Shown here: in pieces, positions 45,601 to 60,366 of the stretch
Layout of the letters: each line of letters begins with the position of its first letter
How positions within the stretch are numbered: the first letter of the stretch is position 1
NCBI GenBank assembly: GCA_014905825.1
Contig: JACGCN010000063.1
Span: forward strand, 62,001 to 126,000
Direction: 5' to 3'
DNA from: Lyophyllum atratum
Lineage: Eukaryota; Basidiomycota; Agaricomycetes; Agaricales; Lyophyllaceae
DNA: 64,000 bases
Notes under the pieces: generated by a model
The model's input: the letters and a program-made list of their open reading frames with translations, nothing else
What the model was told of the DNA's origin: nothing
Database searches by the model: none
Position numbers and translations under genes: made by a program

Positions 45601-47205
45601 GGGCATTGTCAGGCAAAGAATCGGTGTCAACATATCAAAACTTACCACGCCTCGAGTCTTCAGAGATCTCAGAAACCTTGTCACTTCTTTCCCGTCAATA
45701 TCAAAAACGATGCTTGTCTTTTCATCTGACGCATGGTTGATGGTAGCTTGGCCGATGGAAGGTGGAGAGAGGAGCAATATAGTGACGCGGGACTTTACAT
45801 CAGAGAGCGCAGACACCTTAACATCTTGAACGGTTGTATACTTGGCGTGAAATGTTTCTATTTGATCGCCCTAAAGGTAGACCATAAATATCAAGAATTT
45901 GAGAAGTTCCTGGAAATGTACTTCGTCGATGTTTGCTACGAAGCCCTGATGGTCAACGTAAATTCGTTCGACACGGTAGACTTTGGACTCGGGTATCCGG
46001 AAATTGGTGGTTTTGAATGGTTGAGGGCTGGAAGCAGCGTTGGAGAACGTATAATATAAGACGGGATAGTAGCTTACAATTCCGGGTCAGTGCTCGCCAA
46101 CAGGTCAATTAGTTTGAAGAAAATATCTTCCCAGTCAGTATTCGGTGGGGATTCAAAGACTTCGATAATTGCAGCGCTGCAGGCGAATTTCGCGGGGTCG
46201 AACACATCTTGTATGAAGTGGGCGCGAGTTTTGATGCTGTCTTTACTCGATTTCGGAGGTAGAATTTTGACGAAGAGTTCCAGGAGAGCTTCGATGACCA
46301 AGAAATCTAGAGCGACGGATGAGCCCACCCGGAAAAAGACAGGATACTAGAGCTATACTTTTTGTCTGTGACAGGGTCGTGCCGATCTGGATGCTATATG
46401 AAAGTTACAGGCAGGGGAAAAGGGGATTGATTGAGCGCCTACCCCCCAAAGATCTCCTGATCGCGGAGCTGAGCTTGGTTAACGGGATGCGAGGTAACCG
46501 TTTCTGAGAGGAGTTGGTACAACTATAACATCGTCCTTTCAACCAACACAACGATGCGAAGATGGCGGTGACTTACAATGTACATAAGATCTGGCCCCGG
46601 AAGTACGGAAGGCCGAGGTAAAAGATTAAGCCGAAGGGTGGGGTAAAGCGCGGTTGCAACGATAGCACGGTTTTCGCCTATACGGAATTCAATTTACTGC
46701 AATGTGGAATACACTTGAACTTACTCGACGAATTAGCTTCGAGAAAATCCTGAGACGAACGTTCAAAAATCAAGATGCGTCAACAGATGTATGCGCTTTT
46801 CACCAGAATCCCGGATAGCAGCGCAGCTTGGACGACTTCCCATGAGTCTTTGATGACTTTATCGTTGGATTTGGCTGCGGGTATTATTTTCGTTTCGTGG
46901 ATGGTAGTGAGCAAAGCAATGGCATATTGTATCCCAAGGATAGGAAATATTTTATACAAGGGCAAGAGGCGTTGGCGGAGAAGGGAGGTTAGCCGGTGGA
47001 ACGCTGCAGGCCATAACTTCGAAATTTCCTGGGCCAGAGGTGAGTTTATTCCAGAGAGCTCGTCGATAGGGCTTACAAGAAGCTTGACGATGGAATTCAG
47101 CTGTCCCAAAGAGTCCTCGACCTCGGTGGTTAGCTTCACTTTCTTCGACGCAGCCTGAATGGCCTCAATTGCAAGTGATATACTGGTTTTCGCGAGGCTC
47201 GACAT
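42623..47205 (-). CDS. Large nuclear protein, candidate meiotic chromosome-axis core protein (Red1/SYCP2-like)
   Basis: Multi-exon gene, over 1,000 residues, from the ATG at 47205 to the stop at 42623. The N-terminal part is all-helical and repeat-like (SLGQLNSIVKLLVSPIDEL, LDFLVIEALLELFVKIL). A beta-rich segment follows (SKVYRVERIYVDHQGFVAN, TSIVFDIDGKEVTRFLRSL). Then comes a long basic, disordered region with acidic patches (SDDDDDMDN) and at least one SUMO-interacting motif (VMIDLT, near 43600; VIVLD near 44300 is a second candidate). The last 110 residues are a coiled coil (RFDKVSKDLRAGQRSILLET). ARM plus PH-like plus disorder plus C-terminal coiled coil is the plan of Red1/SYCP2/Rec10. 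No sequence signature proves it; other chromatin proteins remain possible. Confidence 0.5.
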
Positions 47206-47408
47206 ACGAAATACACTCTTGAATGAACCTGCGGGGAGAAAGTGTCTGGGTCAACCGGCGCTCATGGCTGGATGATCGCGGCGTGTGATGAGGATGTCAC
47301 GGTCACATGACCGTCGCTTTCGCGAATTTGACAAACCAAGCCAAACAACGCCTCATTCAACGTCGCACCATCGTCCCATCTCTAGCATAATTCTAGCTCG
47401 CAACAATA
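47206..47408. promoter_or_regulatory. Presumed divergent promoter, axis-protein candidate / uncertain small gene
   Basis: Short spacer before an ATG at 47409. No distinct motif seen. Confidence 0.3.
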
Positions 47409-47916
47409 ATGGTACGCAATTGCTCTGATGACTACCACCTCGGGCGCTGGATGTGCATACCATCGAGAGGGCCGTTTCACTAGAACATCTGATCAACGCG
47501 ATATTGGCTTGACGCTTATCGAACTAATCATCTGCTCACAAATCGGGTCATTCCAAGCAGTTGCCGCTTTGCACCACCTCGATCTCGATGAGTCGTTGCA
47601 GACTCACTCAGCATTATTTATTTAGGAATGTTCGGCTATCGAAGGTGGTGATGCGCATGTCCTGCGTCCTGGTCCTCAAATCTTCTTCTATCATGGCTCG
47701 TACCCCCCTATCCCGTACCAACCATCCAAGCTTACCATACGAAGAATATCAGAAAATTTAGCCTGGTCTGGCGTGCGTGGACAGTTTCTGAAATGTCTGG
47801 ACGCCCTACAAGACCTACGTCGAGATGAAAGTCATAAGTATACCTTGAAACGTCCATCTCCTGCCGACCCCTTTCTTTGGACATTCAGTCTCTGGCGACA
47901 TCTTTATATATCTTAA
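47409..47916 (+). CDS. Possible small spliced gene (unrecognised)
   Basis: The ATG at 47409-47411 is followed at once by a GTACGC donor. A frame of 97 codons including the stop runs from just after a TTTAG acceptor (47626) to 47916 and would join the ATG in phase. The peptide contains PGPQIFFYHGSYPPIPY and matches nothing I know. The implied intron (214 nt) is long for this genome, so further exons or no gene at all are possible. Confidence 0.3.
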
Positions 47917-48154
47917 CTTCCTCCTAAACACTCAACTAGATCTCGCGAGGAATCAACTTGCGACCTCTGATCCCTAGCGGATTGCTTGACCCCTCTGACA
48001 CTGCCCAGCAAATATACCATACCTCACTATGCCCTCCGAGTCACATCAGCCACTCTTCAAAGCGCAGACTTTCTGAAGAGATCTTTGCTTATCGAACTGA
48101 GTCCTTCTCCGCAATTGAATCTGAGTTCCCCTTCATGACCTCCACTATTCCACA

Positions 48155-48397
48155 ATGTCACGCCACCTTCTCAACGGAAACGCCCAAAACCTCGATTCCA
48201 CCTGCACAAGCCCTCCATCGTCGCCTTTCTCTTGTCGCTCCCCCGACGCTCCTCCGTTCTATCTCCCTATCGACTGTCCCACTCCCATGCAATTGTTAGA
48301 ATAAATCACCGCATGCCTCTCTGCCTCTCGTAGGCCAAACTTTGGACAAGACTATGGCCTCCCCTCTGACGATATGTTTGCAGCGCTGCCCCTGTAG
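48155..48397 (+). CDS. Possible 67-residue orphan protein
   Basis: Exons 48155-48294 and 48334-48397 join in phase. The peptide starts MSRHLLNGNAQNLDSTC, has FYLPIDCPTPMQLP and ends DYGLPSDDMFAALPL. Ser/Pro/Cys-rich first half, acidic-hydrophobic end resembling a short binding motif. The intron is only 39 nt, below the usual size here. Function unknown. Confidence 0.4.
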
Positions 48398-48734
48398 CCC
48401 CTCATCGATGAACATCGTAAGAAACGTACTTCGCGTCCTCCGAAAGCCCTTTTTTAGAAGTAGGATAGCCTCGTCATACTATGACACTTGTATTCCTTCC
48501 TTGTGATACCTCGTTCCCTCTTCAGACAATGTCAATCTCCCTAGATTCACACAGAATTCTTGCAGTAAACGACTTTGATTAGTAGAACAACTTTCAACGA
48601 ATCCTCCATGTCAATTTAGCCCCTGAATAAAGGTAACCGTGGGAAGATGATGATGTGCCTGGAACTCACGTCGAGAAGGCTCTGCGTCAAGGTCTTCACA
48701 TCCTTTGTCTTCACCACGACAAACCAGCTTCAAG

Positions 48735-50775
48735 ATGCCTGGGACACTCGGGACTGGGAAGATAAAAAGATCATTCTCTTCCATCCTTCCCGTCAAGGTG
48801 AGCCATGGCTTGTGATATTCATATGCATGACAACGCTGACTACCAATCTGCCAACAGCCCCCACTGCTTAAACGGGCACATTTACGAAGGGTTGGAGCCA
48901 CTCATATTTCAATTTTCTCATAGACTCATATATTTTGGCAGTATTCCTGGTTGCCAGATGTTTTACGGGTGAAAGGAAGCGTACGTCCCACCAAGTCCGT
49001 TAAGACGCGATTTGTCCTCACCTCAGGCTCCCTATGCCAGATTATAGGCCGTATCGTCGGCCCAGTCCTGACTGTAACACTATTTGCTGCTGCTGTTGCG
49101 TACGCCAGGCATCTGGGGTACCAAATGATGCAGACGAGTAGCATCTTTCCGCTACTTTCTGTCGTGGTACGCAAGACATCCGCATTCCACTGCAAATAGC
49201 TTCTAAGCTATTATTGGTATATAGGTTGGCCTTCTGCTGGTATTTCGGTAGGTGGACTTCGTCGCTCTCTCAGCTTCTTTGCTGACATGATGTTCATTAG
49301 AAACAGGCACGCTTCTTCGAAGTTGATCTGTCTCCCAACTTTGACCTTGCTAAATCTATAGCACATCTTATGATCGCTACTGGGAAGGCCGAAAATCATT
49401 CGCAGCCTTGACGTCCAATATCCGCAATCTTACACGTCAGGTCTGGGTCAGCGTAGCAGTGCCGCCCAAAGACGACGTCCCACTCTCCAATGCTAAAGGT
49501 GTCAATCCCACACCCGGTATCACTGCCAATCAACTCCGGCGCAGGAAGATCGAAGCGTTGAAGCTGTGCGTTGCCTTTGCCTTCGCAGTGAAGCATTATC
49601 TTCGAGGAGAAGATGGTGTCCACTACGACGACTTCCATGGTGTTCTACCACCATCATTCGCTCGCTACGACGAGAGCGGCTTCCATATACATAGGAATTC
49701 GGCCAGTGCTAGCGGGTCGTATGCAGCGACGGGCAATGATTCTGTAGACCGAGAGGCAGACAGCGGGAGGAGCACTCCAGAAGGTCCAAAACCACATGCT
49801 AGTAAACGAGTCCGCCCCAAACGAAGCAAGCAACAAATATCTGATGCCACTACCCCTCTGCTGAGCAATACTCATCGTACAGTCGAGTTTCACCCCTATG
49901 CCGATGAAGCATCATTGCCTCTTCCCCTCGCGTGAGTTCCCGCGTTCAGTACCTATAAATAGAGTTAATTGATCCTTCTATAGAATTGCCCATGAACTTA
50001 CAAGGATACTGTTTAATTTCCGGAAGGAGGGGTTTTTGGAAACCGTTGGCCCGGCTGGTAAGCCCAAGTTGCACAGCGTTCAGTCTGCTTTCAAGTCGCT
50101 CATATATCTTCGCAGGTACCAATGCTATGGTGCAATTGTGAGCTCTATACCTTTGGTCGGTAACCTTCACGAGGTTGACACACATTCTAGAATCTCGAGC
50201 ATGGTGGATCAACTTAGCGCGATGGAACGTGTTGCCAATACGCCAATACCCGTCTCATGTCTGTTTTTTGTTCGTACCCATCTCGTCGTATGACTCATTC
50301 GGGGGTCAAATCCAGATAGAGTTCATCTTAAACAATGCGTTACTATCTATCTTTTCGCTCTTCCATTTACCCTGGTGAAAGACTTGGGGTGGGGCACTGT
50401 TCCTATTGTGACTGCTGTCGCTTTCACTTTTATGGGTATTGAAGGCATCGCCGATGAGATTGAAATGCCCTTTGGTTTGTCAAAAACGTTTTTTTCTAAA
50501 ATCCTGAGGCTAACGATTTGGCTTCCTCAAGGAACTGATGAGCGGGATCTTCCAACTGGTACGTCAAGCATCTCGCAAGGGAACAGCTATGAGCCTAATC
50601 AGTTCTATAGATCGATATTGTCAAGATCTAAAAGAGGAGATCAAGTTTGTCGCATTCGCTCTTGGAGAAAACATCCGCTAACATGCCATGAAATATCTGC
50701 AGCTACGTCATTGAAAGAATGCCAGAGGGCGGTGAAGGCGTATACGGCTACGACGATGGGATGGGTGATGATTGA
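48735..50775 (+). CDS. Bestrophin-like (UPF0187/RFP-TM) chloride channel
   Basis: Fourteen exons, all in phase: 48735-48797, 48858-48890, 48942-48980, 49041-49166, 49225-49247, 49301-49306, 49362-49931, 49984-50057, 50116-50137, 50191-50258, 50316-50474, 50532-50558, 50611-50644 and 50703-50775; 438 residues. Family motifs: YSWLPDVLRVKGS, the pore helix around VGLLLVFRNSTSYDRYWEGR, NIRNLTRQVWVSVAVPP, LSAMERVANTPIPVSY and FTFMGIEGIADEIEMPFG. An insertion of about 90 disordered residues is present after HGVLPPSFARYDESG. Fungal members are thought to be anion channels. Exon 6 is 6 nt and its downstream intron starts with GC; without it NS of RNSTSYDRYW is missing, though the frame is kept. Confidence 0.9.
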
Positions 50776-50907
50776 CACGAAGAACGAATTTTGCTTATTC
50801 GACGACTTGATGAAATGGTGTAGACTGAATTAGACGAAGTGGCTTCCTTAGAATCGCAATGGGTCTTATGGGGAAATGGATTATATGTTGCTAACATTGA
50901 ACGTCTA

Positions 50908-51908
<1,001 letters not shown>

Positions 51909-52668
51909 CTTGGTCGAAGTCCTCGATGAGCTGGTCACCGTCGAGAAAGCCCGGAAGAGGGCTGATCACGTGGCAGCGGACCAATCATTTGGCTCCCGAT
52001 TCAAAATCAGAACTTCAACTAACTGTGACACTGACACTGACATGGCTTGCTCGTTTCCTCTGCGTCTCAATACAATACCGATATCTCCCAAGCTTGGCCC
52101 GCTCAAATTCCGAACAATTTGGTCGCGCCTCCCGCACCCACGCGAGTATATACACCGTTCAATCTGGGCCTCCGCCCATCTCCAGGACCATGATCGCAAC
52201 CAGGACATTCCCTAGTATCAGAAAGTCAATTGTCGCGATTCCAGGCAATGCATTCCCGCCCAGGCCCCAGATATCGTTGCCTACGGTTCAAGATTGATTG
52301 TTTCCTTACTTATGATCAGGGATGCATCGCGTCTGTCGTTTGCTGTGGGAATCAGACATATCAGCTCCAGTGGAACTCACCAATTCCTCAGCCCATAGCT
52401 ACCCTGCGGGACACATCTGATGAGAAACCCATCTTCCGCCGGCTTTTCCTAGACTGAACCTTCTCGCTCCTAGCTAGACGCGACGTCGCGTCGTTCGTCC
52501 CTCGATACCTTTCTCTTCTTGGGGTTATTGCTTTTTCGACTACATGTGGCGCTTGAACTGTAGAGGCTATACCGTTGTCAGGGAAATGTTGACAATTCGT
52601 CGCGTGCGAGCAAGTCGAGACGCATAAATACCTGAGTACCCGCCGTTTTCTCCCATACCCTATGAAGC
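51909..52668. other. Divergent spacer, NDUFV2 / GH3-like
   Basis: 760 bp. Plus-strand frames from 52042 (starting MACSFPLRLNTIPISP) and 52230-52457 are open and protein-like, but I cannot join them by splicing nor recognise them. It may hold a small gene or a long leader for the GH3-like gene. Confidence 0.3.
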
Positions 52669-54808
52669 ATGACTATCTCCAACACCATCCCCGCGCCGAC
52701 CCCGACTTTATGCCCAAAGTTGATGACATTGCTTAAACGACGGACTGAGAATGTTCTCGCTTACCTCATTAGCACCAACTCCGGCACCACCTACTTCCGC
52801 GAAGCACCCCTGCTCTCTAATTTTCGCACAGCTCTCCGGCACCAGAGCTCTGTCCAAAGAGAAACATCGAAAGTGGAGCACGATTTGCCTTGCTCAGAAG
52901 TCCCTCTCCATTCTTTCACTATCACAGTGCCTTTATCGACCTATGAGGATTATCGGCCATATGTTTCTCGTTTTATGGAGTCTCCGAGATGTCTGTCGGA
53001 CGTATCAAATCTGCTTGCGCCAGGTGTCCCCGCCTTTGTGGTCTCATCCTCTGGTACTTCTGGCGGGGTCTCCAAGTATCTCCTCAAATATAAGCATCCA
53101 CCCTCGACATCATCATCCGCGATAAAGGCCATGAAAGCGTTTTCCCCCGCGTCCACCTCCAGTGGTGGCACACATTGCATCATTTATAACCTGAGGTACT
53201 CGGACCTTTTCGAGGTTACAAGTGACGATAGCCCAGAAAGCCGAGTGGTGAACAGAGTTCCTCTTTGCCTTGGCAGCAGCGTCGCCTTCAGAACTTTTCA
53301 CCGATGGGATGTTGAGCACGATTCTGCCTTGATGACAACCAAAGGTTCGCTTCACGTTCTTCAGAGGTTTTAATTACTTATTTTGCCCATGTAGCCCGAA
53401 ATGCCACATCTCCGCTTGCCATCTGTTTCATACACCCGTACCGTACATCCATGCTGATGCACGCCCTGTTTGCGCTGAAAGATCGCTCCCTCGAGATGAT
53501 CAACACCTTGTTCTGCACATTCTTTGTCGATTTCGTACGCTTGATAGAGCAACACTGGGACATGCTAATTCAAGCGATCGAGGACGGCGTGATCCCTCAA
53601 CTGGATGGCGCTGAACACGTCCATCAGTATCTTCAGGTACGTCTTCCTTAAAAAGAAGATGGATCGATTCTACATCATCAGTAGGGGCAATTTCAGCCAA
53701 ACCCAGCCCGCGCAGCGGAGTTGAGAGCCGTAGGTAACGATACAACATCCCCAGGATGGGTCAAAAGACTGTGGCCAGACTTACAGAGGGTCCTGGGCAA
53801 TGCCAGTGGTCCGTTTTCAAGGCTTATCCGGCAGGTAAGCAAACTTGTTGCATGAGTGATTAATCCTCTTACCTTCTTGCCTTGGACAGGTCAGGCACTA
53901 TACTGGGCCATCTGTCAGTTTTCAAAGTGTTGGTTTGACCTGTAGCGAAACGTGGCTGGCACAGATCTATGACCCCCAACGAGATCTCAATCTTTATAAG
54001 ATGTCATCTGACGATCTCTTCGAATACCTTGACGTCTCAGCCACAGAATCTGCGGCACATTTGAAACAAGCGGTGAGGTTGAACAATTATCAGACCCCGA
54101 TTCGATCCTCAATGCAATGTTGTAGTGGGAAGCCGAAACGGGCAAGGACTACGAACTTGTGCTGACTACTAGGGACGGTTTATGGCGATATAGGCTTGGC
54201 GATGTGGTCGAAATAGCAGGATACGATCCCATGGATGGTCAGCCCATTATTCGATACTCGGGACGCAGGAAGTACGTGAAACCGGTCTTCTACGAGAGTT
54301 TTGTGCACTAAATATCCTCTCTTGCCAGTATGATGATGAGAGCTTCAGCAGAGTTCGTGACAGAAAAAGAACTGGTGGACGCGGTTCATTCCTTGTCGGA
54401 TATTCTAGGCAATGTCGCAGAGTTTACGGTGATGATCGACGACCGTCCAGTACCACGGGCTTATGGCTTCTTAGTGGAGCTCGAGGGCAGTCCTGGTTCG
54501 TTTCAAAGCATTTTACGTGTATTCAGATAAGAGCTGACGGTACGACGACAGGGCCGAACGCGAAATCTGGCCCATCCCATCTAAACGATTTCCTGAAGTC
54601 AAGAAATGATACTTTCGCCTACTTCTCGTCTTGCCAGCTCCTCGGCATCCCCAGTATCCGTCGGCTTGCTCCAGGAACTTTTCGCTCATATCGGGAATGG
54701 AAAGCTAGCAAGAACGCCAATGGTGGTGGTCAAATCAAAGTACCCACAATTGTCTCGGATGAAGAGGTTGTCGATTGGCTGTTGAAGAGAGTTGTGGAGG
54801 AAATCTGA
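52669..54808 (+). CDS. GH3-family acyl-adenylate-forming enzyme (acyl-acid-amido synthetase-like)
   Basis: Exons 52669-53344, 53395-53636, 53697-53834, 53890-54072, 54126-54271, 54329-54495 and 54552-54808 give 602 residues, the usual GH3 length. Visible motifs: SSSGTSGGVSKYL (ATP-binding loop I), VGLTCSETWLAQIYDP, YELVLTTRDGLWRYRLGDVVE (adenylate-binding region with the YRxGD motif) and YSGRRNMMMRASAEFVTEKEL. Plant GH3 enzymes couple amino acids to jasmonate, auxin or benzoates; fungal members exist but their substrates are mostly unknown. The neighbouring aldo-keto reductase is on the same strand, but no cluster is evident. Confidence 0.9.
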
Positions 54809-55172
54809 TCATAGCTGGCACTGGGCAGAGCTTAACTATACCTGCCCCGTTTGCAGCAACTGAAGTATCCCCTACTTTTTCCTCTGAGACCTCCCGAAAG
54901 TAATTATCGAACTCATCATGCATTATCCGGGTTTGCTATTTATGATACGGACAGCGCGGCGCGAAAATTGTCCGCAATTTCGAGTTCATCATGATTCATG
55001 TCCCTGGCCACCAGTGACGATACCTCGTGATCACGACCGTACCGTCGTCGTCAGACTCAGAGTCATGATCTGGATGCCGGCCGTCGTCGTAATCGCTGCC
55101 GGATTGCGTATCTTCCGCCATATAAGCTTTGAAAACGAAGACTAATTTTCTCAAGTTGTAAGCTTTGACGCC
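54809..55172. other. Spacer, GH3-like / aldo-keto reductase
   Basis: 364 bp, 3' end of one gene and promoter of the next. No gene seen. Confidence 0.4.
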
Positions 55173-56818
<1,646 letters not shown>

Positions 56819-56867
56819 CTTGAAAGGAATCATGAACGCGCCACAAATATGTAATATATCGGGATGT

Positions 56868-59800
56868 CTACCGAATGTCTAACATAGACCTGCGCCACCT
56901 CGAAGTTAGGTCATCGACCTTGAGTAGGATTCCGGCTGCCGCCCTTTTGAGCTTGATTTCGTGTACGCCACCACCACCCTGCATCTTAAGCCCTTCCTCC
57001 AGCTGCGAGAATATTCCGCCTGCCCATTCCCCGACGCCCAGAAGTAAGGTAGTATGCTCAAGCCCAATAACACGACCACCATCAATTTCTAAGCAGCCAT
57101 CTAGCACAATGAGTCCCAGTTCCAAGGCCGCGGTCAAGACTGACGCTTCCTTTCCACGTTGCCCCCCGCGTTCTTCGTCGTCGTCGACATCCGTCTCAAC
57201 GTAAGAAACAGGACGCGTCCCAATAGTCACAGCAAGCTCCAAAGCATCAGGAGCATCGACAGCCAGCCATTCTGGAGCGTTCTGAGCGGCGTTAACGAGG
57301 ATGGCCAATGTCCTCAGGAAGTGGGCGAGTACGACAGGATTCAAAATGAGACCCGTGCCTGCGCCATGATATCGCCCTCGTCCTTGGAGATGAGCCGTCC
57401 TTTCTTCCCGAGTCCTCTCATCCCTGAGAAAAAGCCAAAATCGGTTGATCATTGGTGCAATGAAATACTCTGTTGCGACTTCGGTGAACGGTGTGAGGTC
57501 TTGAGACGACGACGTCGACCGAGGTATGGGTAGTGCCGACTGAGATAAGGACCCCGAAACGATGCTTGGAGGTTTTTGGACTCGCAGTCGTCGCTCACGC
57601 ACAATTTCGGGGACTTTGTCTGACGAGGCATCTTTTCCCTTTCCTATTGCTTTGTCACTTACACTATCCATGATCAGGCCGACCAAATTTTGCTCTCCGG
57701 CACCAAGGTAACGCTGGTGGAGCGGAGCAGGGAGCTTTTTGCTTGGAAAAGATGTCCGATCTGCTGCTACTTTGGACGGTGGTAGTGGCAGGCGAGCCAT
57801 TTCCCTCGCCCCTAAGGCCAACGCGTTCAGCGCGACAAAGCGTTGGGAAGTCGAGTACTGATTTTTGAAGAATTCCTCGATAAGGGCGCTAGAGAGGCGC
57901 ATTTGACACGTCAACAAGACAACAAGAGACGGGCTGTCAGACTCACGGTGCAGCTCTTTTGGGAGCACATGCAATTAGGGCATTAAGAGCACCTTGTCGC
58001 TTGGCCTCAAAGCCTTCGATTTCATAGTTATCATGTAAGCCTAGCAAAGCATACACAAGATTAACCGCATTCTCGTCTGTAATCAAATTGAGTGGGTGAT
58101 ATCGGCAGAGGAAACAATAAGGTCACTCAACCGAGTTCCGTTCCGTACCCTCTTTTCCTCCGAATCAGCTCTTCAGCCCAGTTGAGCGCCATTTCGATTT
58201 TATCGGCTTCATGTGGGTCATCATTTGGTTTGGTACCTCCTGTATTGCGCAACAAGTCCCCTAGTTGGGCAAGGTAAACAGGTCGTGGAACTTTCTTAAC
58301 TCCAACGTTCAATGTTGGGTCTTTCTCAATGTCGTCGAGGTCTGAAGGCGTAGGCGAGGGTGAACGTGAAGAGGAAGGTGATGCGTAGCCCGTCATGGAA
58401 TCGTCGGAATCGTAGCCAGCCTCTGGATCACTGAAAATGGCTCGTGCGACAGGTGCTTGAATAACACCAGGAGTTGATACCTCTTCTATATCCATAGCGT
58501 TGGCCTCCTTGGCCTCAAGAGCACTGAGGCTGGCGTCTGCATCTCGCTGTTTGAGAAGTTCCCTGAGCTCTCGGGCCCACGGTTTGCCAGAATCATCTCC
58601 TTCCCAATCTCCAAAATTCAACTTCTTGCCAGCTCGTCCTGCAACGACCTCAGCGGCCAGCATTCCACATCGACGAACCGAAACATCCAGATGTCCGACG
58701 TAGAGTCCGATCCCAGATATGAAGGCCGGTGAGTGTGCGAGAGATTGGATACTTTCAGAAGAAGGCGGAAGGTAAGAGATCGCAATGAGTAGCAGGGAAG
58801 TCATGTCTGTGAAGACCATCAGCACCTGGACGAAAAAAGAAAATCTGACGTACATCGATGACGAGAGAGAATTGAATGCTTTACGTGATCTGGAGATGAC
58901 CATGTCATTAATATGCTTTCAATCAACACACTGAGGGCTGCTTGTCGGTAAGTTAGTTTGGCTTGGAATACTACTTTTTTCACCGACCGTTTTCATTGAC
59001 TTTTCCATCTTGAGATCCACCAGAAAGCCAACACACGAATATACGAGCGTGCCCAACATCCCAATCCTTCCCCAAGATTATAGCAAGCGCAGCTTCCCAT
59101 AATTCCTCCTTCTCTGGTGTTACATTACCTGTAATTCCATTGACGAGTCTAGCCTCTTTCTTTACCTCCAGTCTTTGGGACTGCATGCTTCCTGTCGTAT
59201 GCGTCAACCGAGGAAGGGAAGCCAACATTGATGTCAAGATAGACTGCAGCGTAAGGCTTGAAGGAAGTCCCAAGAACAGCGAAGACCACATGGCGGAGTA
59301 GGACGTTGCATTTTCTGCGGCTAATCTGACGCGAATCGTAGCAAGGGTGGCTTGGAAAAATGAAGGTTGTGATCTGGAGATTGACGGGGCCAGGGGGAAA
59401 ACACCAAGATTCACGAGTTTAGAAAGTAGAAATGACAATGAGGGCACTGCGTCTAGGGCATACCGGTCAGGTCGCAAAAGCAGAAAAGAAGCCGAAGAAA
59501 GTACCTTTGGATAATTTGCTGGATAATGAAGATATGAGGTACTCAGTTCGAATGCAGATATTGTTGTAATATATTCCATGCTCTAGTAGATGAGGCACAT
59601 CTGTCTTCCCCGCAATCGCATTCGATACCTTCGCTGGAACCGACATGACGTCGCGCACGCAATCCTCCCACGCAAGCATCCGGGACGATGGTTGCTCCCG
59701 GGTTCTAGTGAACACTGCAGAATGCAGCCGATCTATAGGATACTCCGACGAGAGACGAGTCAGTAGATGGATCGAATAGCTAGTAAGCGGTTGCGCCATG

Positions 59801-60150
59801 ATCGTAGAGTAGGCCAATAGTGCAACATCACCTGCCACAGAAGACGCGAAAGAAAAACTGTCTGGACAGAAATATTGCTCCAGTAATGGAGTGGCATTCT
59901 CTGCAGCAAGTAGATCGCCCCATGTTGGCGCGATGTGTTCTAGCAGGACTCGCTGTAGAAGCGGGATATGTTTTTGTATATCGATTGATCCTTTTGGAAG
60001 AGGTGTCGTATGGTAAGGTTGGTATTGGGGTGGGAGTAGGCCGAGGCAGTCCAAGGGACCACTGAGGAGCGCAAGCAACGTCGGAAGGTCGGGCACAGGC
60101 CGCTGCAGCCTATCAATCACATCGCGCACCGGGGAATGGGCACCTTCCAT
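56868..60150 (-). CDS. TEL2: TEL2 (TELO2/CLK2), telomere and PIKK-stability factor
   Basis: Start at 60150 (MEGAHSPVRDVIDRLQRP), stop at 56868, four or more introns. The protein is a helical repeat throughout. The conserved Tel2 domain is visible around 58830-58560: LPPSSESIQSLAHSPAFI, GLYVGHLDVSVRRCGMLAAE, GDDSGKPWARELRELL. An acidic, Ser-rich linker (SDPEAGYDSDDSMTGYASP) matches the CK2-phosphorylated region that recruits the R2TP complex. The C-terminal half contains FIAPMINRFWLFLRDERTR and NPVVLAHFLRTLAILVNAAQNAPEW. Tel2 with Tti1/Tti2 matures PI3K-like kinases such as TOR and ATM. Exact internal exon edges were not all resolved. Confidence 0.9.
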
Positions 60151-60366
60151 GATGAGCGATTAAGACTACGTTGGTATTCTGCTAGGTTGTTGAAGTCAAG
60201 CTCTGTGTCTTGTAAAGTGAAGTCGACTTGGTCGCTTGGAGTCTTGAGGTGAAGCGCATCATCTACCACGTGACTCCATAGCCTTTATTTGGCAAGTTGA
60301 AGTTGAAGTTGTTGAAGTGCAGACCCTTGACGCGTTCAGGACGCGCTTCTCCGACTCGGTACAATT
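60151..60366. promoter_or_regulatory. Bidirectional promoter region, TEL2 / S41-like peptidase
   Basis: 216 bp between divergent starts. No TATA box is clear. Confidence 0.4.
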
